A stretch of 64,000 bases of DNA from Faecalibacillus intestinalis (lineage in GTDB: Bacteria > Bacillota_I > Bacilli_A > Erysipelotrichales > Coprobacillaceae): positions 13,062-77,061 of the forward strand of contig NZ_PYLQ01000002.1 of NCBI RefSeq assembly GCF_003024685.1, read 5' to 3'. Under the pieces are notes generated by a model. The model made no database searches, was not told where the DNA came from, and worked only from the letters and a program-made list of their open reading frames with translations. Within the stretch, counting starts at the first letter, position 1. Every line of letters begins with the position of its first letter. Shown one piece after another: positions 27,906 through 36,939 of this stretch. The position numbers and the translations under genes are program-made.

Positions 27906-30398
27906 CTAACGAACATATTTTTTCATTACAATCATATAAATTCCTAATAAGCTTATACCTAGTAAAACTATTGGCACAATACTATTTGTATTATCTCCTG
28001 TTGTTACAGCTTTTTTACTTTCTACTTTTATTTCTTTTTTAGAAGCTGTTTCTTCTTTCTTTGTTTCAGTTTTCACATTTTCTAACTTAGCAATCTTTTC
28101 TGTTTCTAACACTTCTTTACATACTGTACATTCTTTATGTTTTGATCCTTCTTTAGCTACTGTTGGTTGTTGATCAATGATCCAATCACTTGATATATGT
28201 TCTCCTTTAGAATCCTTATCTTCATAATATTTATTGATTGTTTTTGATGTTTTTCCACATCTTGAACATACATACCAATATGTATCGTGTTCCTTACAAT
28301 TAGTTGCTTTTTCTCTTAAAAATTGTGGATTCTTAACTTCTATATAAGCATGTCCTAAATGAGTACCTGTTGCTGCAAATGCTTCTGTACCTTTTGCTCC
28401 ACAAATACAACTCTTATAATATCTAGCAGGTGTCATACAAGTAGCTGGAGTCGCTAAATATTCACTACTTTCAACTTCTTGATTATACACATGATTTCCT
28501 TTATCTGAAACTTCATTACATCCTGGAACTGTGCATGAATGCCAATGATTATTAGAATCTTTATGCCAATCTTTAGAGAATACATGATTTCCTACTTCTG
28601 CAGATTCATAATACTTATCTTGTGCATTTTCATCATCTTTAGCACTTACATCACATCTTGAACATGCATACCAATATACATCATGTTCTTGACAGTTACT
28701 TCCTTGAGATTTTAAGTATTTTGAATCTTTTATTTGTTTTGTATATTCATGTCCTAATTTTGTATCTTTATCTTCAAATGTTTCTGTAGTACTTACTTGA
28801 CCACAAGCACAGCTTTTATAATAGATAGCATTTGTTGTACATGTTGCTTTGTCTTTTAAAGTACTTACTCCATTGACTTCTTTTAATTTTTGATCAAAAG
28901 TATGTTCTTCCCAAACTGCTTTAATTTCCTTATTTTGATCATCTTTAGTAAATACTCTTTCATCTCCTACTTTATAAACAGTATTGTCTACTTGCCAACC
29001 TTTAAAATGTTTTCCATTTGGAGCAACATATTCGCATTTTTGGAAAATAAATTCTTTATCTAATTCAACAGTTGGATTAGCCATTGTTCCTGTTCCACCA
29101 TTGGAACCATATTTGATTTTTAATTGGAATACTAATGCATCAATTGCATCATTGATGGCTTTTGCCATAGCATCTACTTCATCTTGTTCTGTTATATTTT
29201 TACTACGTACAACTGTTTTAATAGCATCTTCTACCTTTGAAAAATCTTTATAGTTATCTTTATTAAGTTTATTTGCTTTTTCAATAGCTTTATCTACTTC
29301 TGTATAATCTGCAGCTTTATATTCTAATTGATCAATCGCTTCATTAATAGCCTTAGCATAACCATTAACAACCTCTTGTTCAGTAATATCTTTATCACGA
29401 TTGACTGCGTTAATAGCATCCTCTACCTTTGAAAAATCTTTATAATTATCTTTATTAAGTGAATTTGCTCTTTTAATAGCTGCATCTACATCTGTATAAT
29501 CTGCACCAGCATATGTCATACTTAATAATTTAGCTATAACACTATCAAATATTGCTGTAGCCTCTTTTGAGCTTTTAGCTCCCATATAATAAGCACTATT
29601 TTCTGCTCTAGTTCCTAAGTTTTTATAACTTTGGGCATCTGAGTAATTACTAGAAACTCCATGCATATAAGCATTAAACTTTTCCGCATCTGACCAACTA
29701 CCACTTCCTACATGTCCAGTAATAGATGGATCAGTTAAAGAAAACATTCCAAATGTATAAACTTCTGCATCTTTTTTTATTTCTTTTGATGTATTAATTG
29801 CTCCATTTGCGACATCATCATCAAAATTATTCAAAGTCGTTGGCTGACCATCCGTTACAAAAAAAACAATTCTTTTGGCATCTTTTCTACTTTCATCATT
29901 TTTACTTTGATTAATTTGTTTTAATGCTAATTCCATTGCAAAATCTGAACGTGTTGCCCCTGCAGGACTAATGCTATTTACAACATCTTCTAACTTTGCT
30001 TTATTGTCATTTGTGGCAGTAAAGAAATCATTCATAATTTGCGTATAATTATATCTATATCTATTTTCAGTATAGGTATCATTCCCTACTTTATCTGATT
30101 TATCTCCAGCAAATTTAATAATAGAAATTCTACTTTGATATTTTTCATCACTCTGTTTTGAATTATTTTCAGCAAAGCCCTCAATAAATTGATTAATTGA
30201 ATCTTTTAAAATTGTAATCCTTTTAGTACTATCAGTTAAAGTTATAGGATCTACCATACTCCCTGAAACATCTAAAACCAAGACAATATCAAGTGGTATA
30301 TTATTCTTTTGATTAGCCGCAAATACGTTGACTGGCATTTGTGCAAAGAACATCATTAATGTCAGTATACATGCCATCACTTTCTTATATATTTTCAT
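27906..30398 (-). CDS. Large secreted von Willebrand factor A-domain surface protein
   Basis: Cell-surface protein of 830 aa. Order: signal peptide (about 1-28), vWA domain with MIDAS DVSGS (residues 43-47) and TDGQPT, two near-identical FIVAR-like helical repeats of about 63 aa (each with LNKDNYKDFSKVEDAI), an InlB-type beta repeat (GSNGGTGTMANP), then four cysteine-rich repeats (CxC/CSRC pairs), a Lys/Glu-rich linker and a final membrane segment ending KKYVR. No LPXTG is present; TTGDNTN precedes the segment. Start ATG 30398 is chosen for the AAAGGGG upstream. Divergent from a LytTR system that likely controls it. Confidence 0.88.
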   Translation of the reverse strand: MKIYKKVMACILTLMMFFAQMPVNVFAANQKNNIPLDIVLVLDVSGSMVDPITLTDSTKRITILKDSINQFIEGFAENNSKQSDEKYQSRISIIKFAGDKSDKVGNDTYTENRYRYNYTQIMNDFFTATNDNKAKLEDVVNSISPAGATRSDFAMELALKQINQSKNDESRKDAKRIVFFVTDGQPTTLNNFDDDVANGAINTSKEIKKDAEVYTFGMFSLTDPSITGHVGSGSWSDAEKFNAYMHGVSSNYSDAQSYKNLGTRAENSAYYMGAKSSKEATAIFDSVIAKLLSMTYAGADYTDVDAAIKRANSLNKDNYKDFSKVEDAINAVNRDKDITEQEVVNGYAKAINEAIDQLEYKAADYTEVDKAIEKANKLNKDNYKDFSKVEDAIKTVVRSKNITEQDEVDAMAKAINDAIDALVFQLKIKYGSNGGTGTMANPTVELDKEFIFQKCEYVAPNGKHFKGWQVDNTVYKVGDERVFTKDDQNKEIKAVWEEHTFDQKLKEVNGVSTLKDKATCTTNAIYYKSCACGQVSTTETFEDKDTKLGHEYTKQIKDSKYLKSQGSNCQEHDVYWYACSRCDVSAKDDENAQDKYYESAEVGNHVFSKDWHKDSNNHWHSCTVPGCNEVSDKGNHVYNQEVESSEYLATPATCMTPARYYKSCICGAKGTEAFAATGTHLGHAYIEVKNPQFLREKATNCKEHDTYWYVCSRCGKTSKTINKYYEDKDSKGEHISSDWIIDQQPTVAKEGSKHKECTVCKEVLETEKIAKLENVKTETKKEETASKKEIKVESKKAVTTGDNTNSIVPIVLLGISLLGIYMIVMKKYVR

Positions 30399-30480
30399 TT
30401 TCCCTATCCCCTTTCTTTGAATATTATTCATTTCCTTCTATGCTTTTATTTTACTTTTTTTAATTGTTATTTTTTATAAT

Positions 30481-30514
30481 TGGCGCGAAATGTCGTTTTT
30501 AGGGTGTGAAATGT
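30481..30514. promoter_or_regulatory. Direct repeats, probable LytTR-regulator binding sites
   Basis: GGCGCGAAATGT (30482-30493) and GGTGTGAAATGT (30503-30514) are direct repeats exactly 21 bp apart, two helical turns. LytTR regulators such as AgrA bind paired direct repeats at this spacing. On the minus strand they lie immediately upstream of TATAAA, where an activator of the vWA gene would sit. Confidence 0.65.
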
Positions 30515-30561
30515 ATATAAGAAGTGTTTTTATTTTGATAAAATAGTATTAGGTGATGTAT

Positions 30562-31278
30562 ATGAATATAGCAATATGTGATGATGATCTTTTATATATG
30601 AATCAAGTTAAAGAAATGATAGAAAAATGGGGAAGGGAACATCATGAAGATGTTTCTATTTATCTTTTTAATCATGGGGATGCTTTAATTAATAGTTATC
30701 AAAAAAGTCATATCGAAGTTATTTTATTAGATATTATGATGCCTTTATTAAATGGTATGGAAACAGCTCATGAAATTAGAAAAAATGATTCTGTCGTTAA
30801 AATTATTTTTTTAACCTCTTCTCCTGAATTTGCCTTAGAATCTTATGATGTTAAAGCAAGTGGATATCTTTTAAAACCTACAACTTATGAAAAACTATGC
30901 TCTCTTTTAAATGATTGTAAACAAGCATTTCATTATGAACCTGAATCTATTATTGTTAAAACAGATAAAGGATATCGTAAAATTTATTATCATTTGATTG
31001 AATGTGTTGAAGCACAAAATAAAAAAGTTTTATTTTGTTTAAATGATGGTGAATGTCTAGAAGTTTTAGATACTTTTGTTCATTGTAGTAATGAATTAAC
31101 TACAAATGATGCATTTTATAAATGTCATCGAAGTTACTTAGTTCATATGCCTGCTATTGATCATTTTAATTCTATAGAAATTGAAACAAAAACACACAAG
31201 AAAGTTCCCATCGCAAGAAGTTATGCTAAATCTTTTAAAGAAGCTTATTTTGAATATATGTTTAAAGAAGGTGATTAA
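30562..31278 (+). CDS. LytTR-family response regulator (AgrA/VirR-like)
   Basis: A 238-aa two-component regulator: receiver domain (about 1-120) with the acidic pocket CDDD, phospho-acceptor Asp57 (LLDIMMP), and Lys in LLKPT; then a LytTR DNA-binding domain (about 135-238; CHRSYLVH). ATG 30562 follows AGGTGAT; the earlier GTG/ATG codons sit inside the ribosome site. Three bp before the kinase gene, so one operon. Confidence 0.93.
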   Translation: MNIAICDDDLLYMNQVKEMIEKWGREHHEDVSIYLFNHGDALINSYQKSHIEVILLDIMMPLLNGMETAHEIRKNDSVVKIIFLTSSPEFALESYDVKASGYLLKPTTYEKLCSLLNDCKQAFHYEPESIIVKTDKGYRKIYYHLIECVEAQNKKVLFCLNDGECLEVLDTFVHCSNELTTNDAFYKCHRSYLVHMPAIDHFNSIEIETKTHKKVPIARSYAKSFKEAYFEYMFKEGD

Positions 31279-31281
31279 CAT

Positions 31282-32541
31282 ATGATTTATACTATTTTAG
31301 AATCTATTCGTTATACTTTAACTTTATTATTCGGTATCTTTGTTTCTGCACTGTTTCTAGATATTAGAATCAATAAAAAGAATGTCATTTGTCTTTTTCT
31401 ATTCTTTTATATTGATTTAGTACTTCAGGGAATTTTCTATTTTACTAAAGATTTATCGGCTGTTATTTCTTTATATCCTTTTATTACCCATTTACCACTT
31501 TTATTATTTTTTGTTTTAATTTTCAAAAAACGATTATTTCCAAGTTTAATTGCTATAACAAGTGCTTATTTATGTTGTCAAATAAGTAACTGGACAACAA
31601 TCTTTGTTTCCTCTTTTATTAAGAATATAGATAATATAACCTATTCTTTAACACTCATTATTTCTTTTGTTTTCATTATTAAATTTGTTTATTTACCTAT
31701 TTCTCAATTATTAAAAAAACAATCACATGAACTTATTTCTTTTGGTATCATTCCAATGTTCTATTATATATTTGATTATCTTTCTACCGTTTATACAAAG
31801 CTTCTTTATATTGGAAATAAAACAACTGTAGAATTTACACCATTTCTTTTATGTATCTGTTATTTTGTATTCTGTACCGTTTATTTTAAACAATATGAAG
31901 AAAAGCAAAAAATAGAAACGACCAATAAGGTTATTTATATGAAACAAGCACAATCAAAAAAAGAAATGAAGCTGATGGAAGAAAATGAAAAAAAGATTAT
32001 TTTAATGAGACATGATATGCGTCATTTTTTAAACAATATACTAAACGATCTTAAAAATAATCAAAATGAACATGCTATCGAATATATTCATACTTTATTT
32101 GATGTCATCGATCAAACTGTAAGAAAGAAATATTGTTTAAATGATACTGTTAATATGATTATGACATCTTATGAAAATAGAATGAAAGATGAAAATATTG
32201 ATTTTCATTATCATTTAGATGTTCCTCAACAATTGTCTATTAGTGATATCGATTTAACTTCTATTCTATCTAATGGTTTAGAAAATGCTTTTAAAGCTGT
32301 TATGTTATTAGAAAATGAACGTTTTATAGAATTAAATATGCAAGAAAAATGTGGTAAGTTACTTATATCTATTGAAAATAATTACTTAAATGAACCTATT
32401 TTTGTAGATGGTATTCCTATATCTAAAGAAAAAGATCATGGCTTTGGAACTCAAAGTATTGCTTATACAGTTGAAAAGCTCCATGGAAATTGTCAATTTT
32501 CTACTCATCAACACCATTTTAAATTAAGAGTTGTCATTTAA
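31282..32541 (+). CDS. GHKL-type sensor histidine kinase (AgrC-like)
   Basis: A 419-aa membrane kinase. Six predicted membrane segments (about 1-205), a coiled linker, phospho-acceptor His244 in MRHDMRHFLNN, the N-box SNGLENAFKA and the G-box HGFGTQSI of the HATPase_c_5 type. Works with the adjacent LytTR regulator. No agrD-like peptide gene or agrB lies in the window, so the signal is unknown. Confidence 0.92.
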   Translation: MIYTILESIRYTLTLLFGIFVSALFLDIRINKKNVICLFLFFYIDLVLQGIFYFTKDLSAVISLYPFITHLPLLLFFVLIFKKRLFPSLIAITSAYLCCQISNWTTIFVSSFIKNIDNITYSLTLIISFVFIIKFVYLPISQLLKKQSHELISFGIIPMFYYIFDYLSTVYTKLLYIGNKTTVEFTPFLLCICYFVFCTVYFKQYEEKQKIETTNKVIYMKQAQSKKEMKLMEENEKKIILMRHDMRHFLNNILNDLKNNQNEHAIEYIHTLFDVIDQTVRKKYCLNDTVNMIMTSYENRMKDENIDFHYHLDVPQQLSISDIDLTSILSNGLENAFKAVMLLENERFIELNMQEKCGKLLISIENNYLNEPIFVDGIPISKEKDHGFGTQSIAYTVEKLHGNCQFSTHQHHFKLRVVI

Positions 32542-32577
32542 AAAGGATTACAGGTTAAGCACCTTGTAATCCTTTTA
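32541..32577. terminator. Shared terminator between kinase and LCP genes
   Basis: AAAAGGATTACA/TGTAATCCTTTT stem with an extra GGT/ACC pair, one bulge and a short loop. It contains the last codons of the convergent LCP gene and is bidirectional. Confidence 0.75.
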
Positions 32578-34069
32578 CATCTTGATCAGTAATTCTTTTA
32601 CCATCTTCAATTTTATTAATAACATTAATAATACCATTCAAAGATTTTTTATTAGGTTTCATTGTATAACATTTCTTACCTTTCATAGAATATGTTTTAT
32701 ATGAAATTTCTGGATCTCCCGTAAGTTGAACATTGTACATTTTCCATTTAGACATATCATCTAATTGCATTTGAACAAGTGATTTTATATCTTCAGATGA
32801 CATATTAGTTTCAAAACATCCTTCTACTGCTTGTAAAATATTTGAATAGTTTGTAATGATTTTAGGAGAAACAGCTTTATTGATCATGGCTTTAAGTAAT
32901 CTTTGTTGGTTTCTTCCTCGATCAAAATCACCACTTGGCAAAGCATATCTTTCTCTTACAAAACATAAAGCTTTATCTCCATCCATTTCATTAATTCCTT
33001 TATTAATATGATAATGCCCATGTAATGTTGTAAATTCATAAGGTGAATCAATTGTTACTCCACCCAAGGCATCAATGATATTAGTAATTCCACTAAAGTT
33101 TGTCTTAGCATAATAATTCACTTTTAAATCCAAGAAATCTTCTATAGAAGAAATTGTCTCGTTAATACCATACATAGCTGAATGCGTTAATTTATCCATT
33201 TTTCCATTTTTATGCAAGGTAATTTGTGTATCTCTAGGAATAGATACAATTAATATTTGTTTTTGAATTGGGGAAACACAGACAGCAAGATTAACATCAG
33301 CTCTTGAAATTGCTGAAACTGTCCCATAAGTATCTATTCCTGTCATATAAACAATAAATGGATTTTTAGTCACATTTGTTTCTTGTGTCACAGAATTTAA
33401 TTTTTCTTGAATTTCTACTTTATATAAACTCTTTAGATTTTCATCAATGCCTTCATGATTTGCTTCTAATAAAGCCATATAAGCATTATCAGCAACAATA
33501 ACATCAATGTCTCCATCCATGATAGCATCTCCTAATAAAGAATAATCTTTATAATCTTTTGTCTGAAAATCTTTATTTGCTTTATTTTCTATTTTAGCAA
33601 TTGCTGATGTAATATTCTTTGAGCCTTTTTCACTAGCAATTCCAATTTCTGTATTATCTTTTACATCTCTTAAACTTTTAATAGCACTCTCTTTTTTCAC
33701 ATACATACAAATAACTCTTGTTTGTGTAAAAGAACCTGTAATATTAGATAAAAAATTATTTCCTTTAAAAGCCATTACCGAAACAAATCCTAAAGCAATG
33801 CTAAGTATTAAAGATAATAGCTTTCCAAAAATCAATCTAGCATATTTATTTTCTCGCTTTTTCTTTTTAATCCCTGATTTAATAAGCAATGAACTTAACA
33901 TCCATAACAAAAAAATAATACCACATAAAATCAAATAATATTTCATTGGTAACATCTTTAATATGTAAATACATCCTAAAAAAATGATAGAAACGATAAA
34001 TTGTATTAATAATAAAATACGTCTAGAAAACAACTTAGACATAAAACTTCTTTTCTTTTTTTTAACCAT
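32555..34069 (-). CDS. LytR-CpsA-Psr (LCP) family glycopolymer transferase
   Basis: Attaches wall teichoic acid or capsule polymers to peptidoglycan outside the membrane. The protein is 504 aa: three N-terminal membrane segments (about 10-110), an extra region (about 115-230) resembling a solute-binding-like domain, then the LCP domain (about 255-430; VSIPRDTQITL, DRGRNQQRLLKAMI with catalytic Arg). ATG 34069 follows GAGGGTG. Next to sortase B. Confidence 0.9.
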   Translation of the reverse strand: MVKKKKRSFMSKLFSRRILLLIQFIVSIIFLGCIYILKMLPMKYYLILCGIIFLLWMLSSLLIKSGIKKKKRENKYARLIFGKLLSLILSIALGFVSVMAFKGNNFLSNITGSFTQTRVICMYVKKESAIKSLRDVKDNTEIGIASEKGSKNITSAIAKIENKANKDFQTKDYKDYSLLGDAIMDGDIDVIVADNAYMALLEANHEGIDENLKSLYKVEIQEKLNSVTQETNVTKNPFIVYMTGIDTYGTVSAISRADVNLAVCVSPIQKQILIVSIPRDTQITLHKNGKMDKLTHSAMYGINETISSIEDFLDLKVNYYAKTNFSGITNIIDALGGVTIDSPYEFTTLHGHYHINKGINEMDGDKALCFVRERYALPSGDFDRGRNQQRLLKAMINKAVSPKIITNYSNILQAVEGCFETNMSSEDIKSLVQMQLDDMSKWKMYNVQLTGDPEISYKTYSMKGKKCYTMKPNKKSLNGIINVINKIEDGKRITDQDVKGLQGA

Positions 34070-34148
34070 TAAAACACCCTCTTAACATGCAAATATTTTA
34101 GCACATCGGACATACTTATTCAATTCAAGCTCATTTACAATTAACAAC

Positions 34149-34173
34149 AAAAAAACTAGATTTCTCTAGTTTT
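34149..34173 (-). terminator. Terminator after the sortase gene
   Basis: AAAACTAGA/TCTAGTTTT stem, 4-nt loop, T run on the minus strand. It overlaps the end of the sortase coding region. Confidence 0.75.
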
Positions 34174-34930
34174 CCATTTTTTCTTTTACAGGATCAATCC
34201 CTTTTCTTTGTAAAATCGCATGTACTACATTTCTTTTACCACTTTCACTTCCTGCAGAAGTACAAGTAGATAAAGTAATTACCGATTGTACTTGAGATTG
34301 ATCAAAATCTACTTTAATAGAAGATGTCTTTACCATTTCTTGTACAAATGAAGCTGTATCTACAATATGTGTATTATATAAAACACTTGTTTCTGAAATA
34401 ATATGACCAACAACAACCTTATATTGACTTACTGTACCATCAGGTAAATAAATATAAACATAAGGATGTTCATCCGCAAAGCTTTGATCCGTATAGGATT
34501 TAATATTATTAAACATTGAACCATTTTTCATATTATGACCATAAATAACCGTATTAAAATCATTAAATGGATCTTCATTTTCACTTGCGATAAAAATACT
34601 ACCTGCACTTAATTCATTATGATCTATATCACTATGAATATAAGTGTCATTCGTTTCGCCTTGTAAAACAGGATAATTCACATTTGTATTTGGAATTTGA
34701 ATCCACGCTTTCACATCTTTATTTCTTTGTAAAAGCTCATCCCAATTAATTTGTAAATAGCTTTCCTTTTCTTCTTTTTCTTCTTTTTCTTTCGTATAAG
34801 TTTTAGCTAATTCTCCATAATCATCATCTATTTTTTTATAATTCAAATAAATATTAATTAAATTATATGCTGAATAACAAAATACACAAACACAGACAGT
34901 TAATAAGATATATCTAATTGCTTTTTTCAT
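34166..34930 (-). CDS. srtB: Class B sortase
   Basis: Membrane transpeptidase that anchors proteins to the wall or assembles pili. The protein is 254 aa with an N-terminal membrane segment (about 5-28). The active-site Cys lies in TLSTCTSAG, the catalytic His in IYGHNMKNGSMF, and Arg in the region GKRNVVHA. No standard sorting signal is seen in the window, though the vWA protein has a TTGDN tail. The start overlaps the YchF stop by one base. Confidence 0.92.
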   Translation of the reverse strand: MKKAIRYILLTVCVCVFCYSAYNLINIYLNYKKIDDDYGELAKTYTKEKEEKEEKESYLQINWDELLQRNKDVKAWIQIPNTNVNYPVLQGETNDTYIHSDIDHNELSAGSIFIASENEDPFNDFNTVIYGHNMKNGSMFNNIKSYTDQSFADEHPYVYIYLPDGTVSQYKVVVGHIISETSVLYNTHIVDTASFVQEMVKTSSIKVDFDQSQVQSVITLSTCTSAGSESGKRNVVHAILQRKGIDPVKEKMEN

Positions 34931-36030
34931 TATACATTAAATTTAAACAACATGATGTCTCCGTCTTGACCTACATATTGTTTACCTTCTTGTCTAATTT
35001 TTCCAGCTTCTTTTAAAGCATGTTCACTACCATATTTCACTAAATCATCAAAACTATATGTTTCTGCTTTAATAAAACCTCTTTGGAAATCACTATGAAT
35101 GATACCCGCCATTTCTGGAGCTGTCATTCCTTCTTTAAATGTCCATGCTCTTACTTCTTGTACTCCAGCTGTAAAATATGTTCTAAGACCTAATAAGCTA
35201 TAAGCTTCTTTAATTAATTTATCAAGACCACTTTCTTCAATACCTAAATCTTGCATAAACATAGCTTTTTCTTCTTTATCCATTCCTACTAATTCAGCTT
35301 CAATTTTTGCACAAATAGGAACAACGTCGCTACCTTCTTCTTTCGCAAATTCTAAAACTTGAACATAATATGGATTTTGCATTGGATCTTCTAAATCTTC
35401 TTCACCTAAGTTAGCTACATAGATTAATGGTTTCATTGTAAGTAAAGTATATTGTTTGACAATTAACATTTCTTCTTTATCAAATTCAATACTTCTTGCT
35501 GGTTTATTTGCTTCTAATGTTGGTTTTAGTTTTTCTAAAACACTCATTTCAGCTTTAGCTTCTTTATCACCTGATTTAGCTTTCTTTTCTAAACGTCCAA
35601 TACGTTTTTCAACTGTTTCTAAATCAGCCATGATCAATTCTAAATTAATTGTTTCAATATCTCTAATAGGATCTACATCACCATCAACATGTGTTACATC
35701 CTTATCTCTAAAACATCTTACAACCTCACAAATTGCATCCGTTTCTCTAATATTTCCTAAGAATTTATTTCCTAAACCTTCACCTCTACTTGCACCTCTT
35801 ACAAGTCCTGCAATATCCGTAAATTCAAAAGTTGTTGGAACTGTCTTTTTAGGTTCAATCATTTCTGTTAATTTATCTAAACGATAGTCTGGTACTTCTA
35901 CGACACCTACATTTGGATCAATTGTCGCAAACGGATAGTTTGCTGCTTCTACTTGTGCATTTGTAATTGCGTTAAATAATGTTGATTTACCAACATTTGG
36001 TAATCCTACAATACCTGCTGTTAATGCCAT
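34930..36030 (-). CDS. ychF: Ribosome-binding ATPase YchF
   Basis: Obg-family P-loop ATPase that binds ribosomes and affects stress responses. The protein is 366 aa. The P-loop GLPNVGKST, the switch region NYPFATIDPN, DIAGLVRGAS, and the C-terminal TGS-like DGDIMLFKFNV are present. ATG 36030 is preferred over an upstream in-frame GTG that is part of the ribosome site AGAGGAGTG. Coupled to the sortase gene by a TAATG overlap. Confidence 0.95.
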   Translation of the reverse strand: MALTAGIVGLPNVGKSTLFNAITNAQVEAANYPFATIDPNVGVVEVPDYRLDKLTEMIEPKKTVPTTFEFTDIAGLVRGASRGEGLGNKFLGNIRETDAICEVVRCFRDKDVTHVDGDVDPIRDIETINLELIMADLETVEKRIGRLEKKAKSGDKEAKAEMSVLEKLKPTLEANKPARSIEFDKEEMLIVKQYTLLTMKPLIYVANLGEEDLEDPMQNPYYVQVLEFAKEEGSDVVPICAKIEAELVGMDKEEKAMFMQDLGIEESGLDKLIKEAYSLLGLRTYFTAGVQEVRAWTFKEGMTAPEMAGIIHSDFQRGFIKAETYSFDDLVKYGSEHALKEAGKIRQEGKQYVGQDGDIMLFKFNV

Positions 36031-36150
36031 CTTTTTCACTCCTCTTTTTTTACCTCTTTATTGTAATGAAAAATACCCATAAAAGCAATATTTTCGTTTT
36101 GTCATTTTTTTTCATTTAAATTTATTTTATAATATCAAAGAGGTGATTGG

Positions 36151-36375
36151 ATGTTATCAACAATAGATTTACACGGATGTAGTCAAAGTGAAGCTAAAGT
36201 AAAACTAGATCATTTTTTAAAAGGAACTTCAATTCTTGTAAAAGAGGTCACTGTGATCCATGGATATTCTTCTTCTATTCTTTTAAATTACGTTAGAAAA
36301 AAATATTCTCATCCAAGAATTGAAAGAAAAATACTGACACTTAATAAAGGAGAAACAGTCTTTATCTTAAAATAA
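36151..36375 (+). CDS. Small Smr-domain protein
   Basis: A 74-aa protein with the Smr hallmarks DLHG (residues 6-9) and IHGYSSSILLNYVRKK (HGxG-like region). Smr domains are nicking or RNA-cleaving endonuclease folds, here isolated instead of fused to MutS2. Starts after GAGGTGATTGG. TAATG overlap with the next gene indicates coupling. Confidence 0.8.
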   Translation: MLSTIDLHGCSQSEAKVKLDHFLKGTSILVKEVTVIHGYSSSILLNYVRKKYSHPRIERKILTLNKGETVFILK

Positions 36376-36845
36376 TGGAAAAATTTTATCAAAACAATCT
36401 CAATTACATCCGTCAACATCATTTAGACAAAATATGCGTTGTAATAGCTAAAATAACCCCTTATCTTACAGCCGCACCTTATGCTTTAACACTTCTCATA
36501 TTATTTATTAATCATTCATCAAAGCTATTATTGACAATCATTAAACCATTAAGTTCTTTTTTGATTGTAACACTTATTAGAAAACTCTATAATCGTCCAC
36601 GTCCTTGTATGACATTTAATATTGAACCACTTGTAGGTCATAAAACAGGAGAATCTTTTCCTAGTCGTCATACAGTAAGTGCTTTTGCGATTGCATTTGC
36701 CTTATTGAATATTAATATTCATTTAGGAATCATTGCTTTATTTATTGCATGTATTGTAGGGCTATCAAGAATCATTTGTGCTGTTCATTTTATAAGTGAT
36801 GTTCTTTGTGGTTTTTTAATTGCATTGATCATTTATTTGATATAA
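36375..36845 (+). CDS. PAP2-family membrane phosphatase
   Basis: A 156-aa integral membrane phosphatase. The three catalytic motifs are seen: RKLYNRPRP, PSRHTVSAF and SRIICAVHFISD. About five membrane segments. Family members dephosphorylate undecaprenyl-pyrophosphate or phosphatidate. One base overlap with the Smr gene. Confidence 0.88.
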   Translation: MEKFYQNNLNYIRQHHLDKICVVIAKITPYLTAAPYALTLLILFINHSSKLLLTIIKPLSSFLIVTLIRKLYNRPRPCMTFNIEPLVGHKTGESFPSRHTVSAFAIAFALLNINIHLGIIALFIACIVGLSRIICAVHFISDVLCGFLIALIIYLI

Positions 36846-36870
36846 CGAAATTTTTATTTCGTTATTTTTT
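36842..36870 (+). terminator. Terminator after PAP2 gene
   Basis: ATAACGAAAT/ATTTCGTTAT stem, 3-nt loop, T run. It starts within the last codons of the gene. Confidence 0.85.
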
Positions 36871-36939
36871 TACTTTTTTTAAAAAATAAAAAGAAAAACA
36901 TCAAAAAATTGTCTATATAATAATAGGAGGAAAAACTAA

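Noticed and set aside
28984-29253. Open frames on the strand opposite the vWA gene and similar antisense frames elsewhere
   Set aside because: They lie inside well-supported genes, lack ribosome sites and have no recognisable protein pattern; treated as shadows.
27906-30398. LPXTG sorting signal in the vWA protein
   Set aside because: The C-terminus has TTGDN and a membrane helix but no LPXTG or NPQTN motif.
31282-32541. agr quorum-sensing locus
   Set aside because: The kinase and regulator resemble AgrC/AgrA, but no agrB and no agrD-like peptide ORF could be found around them.
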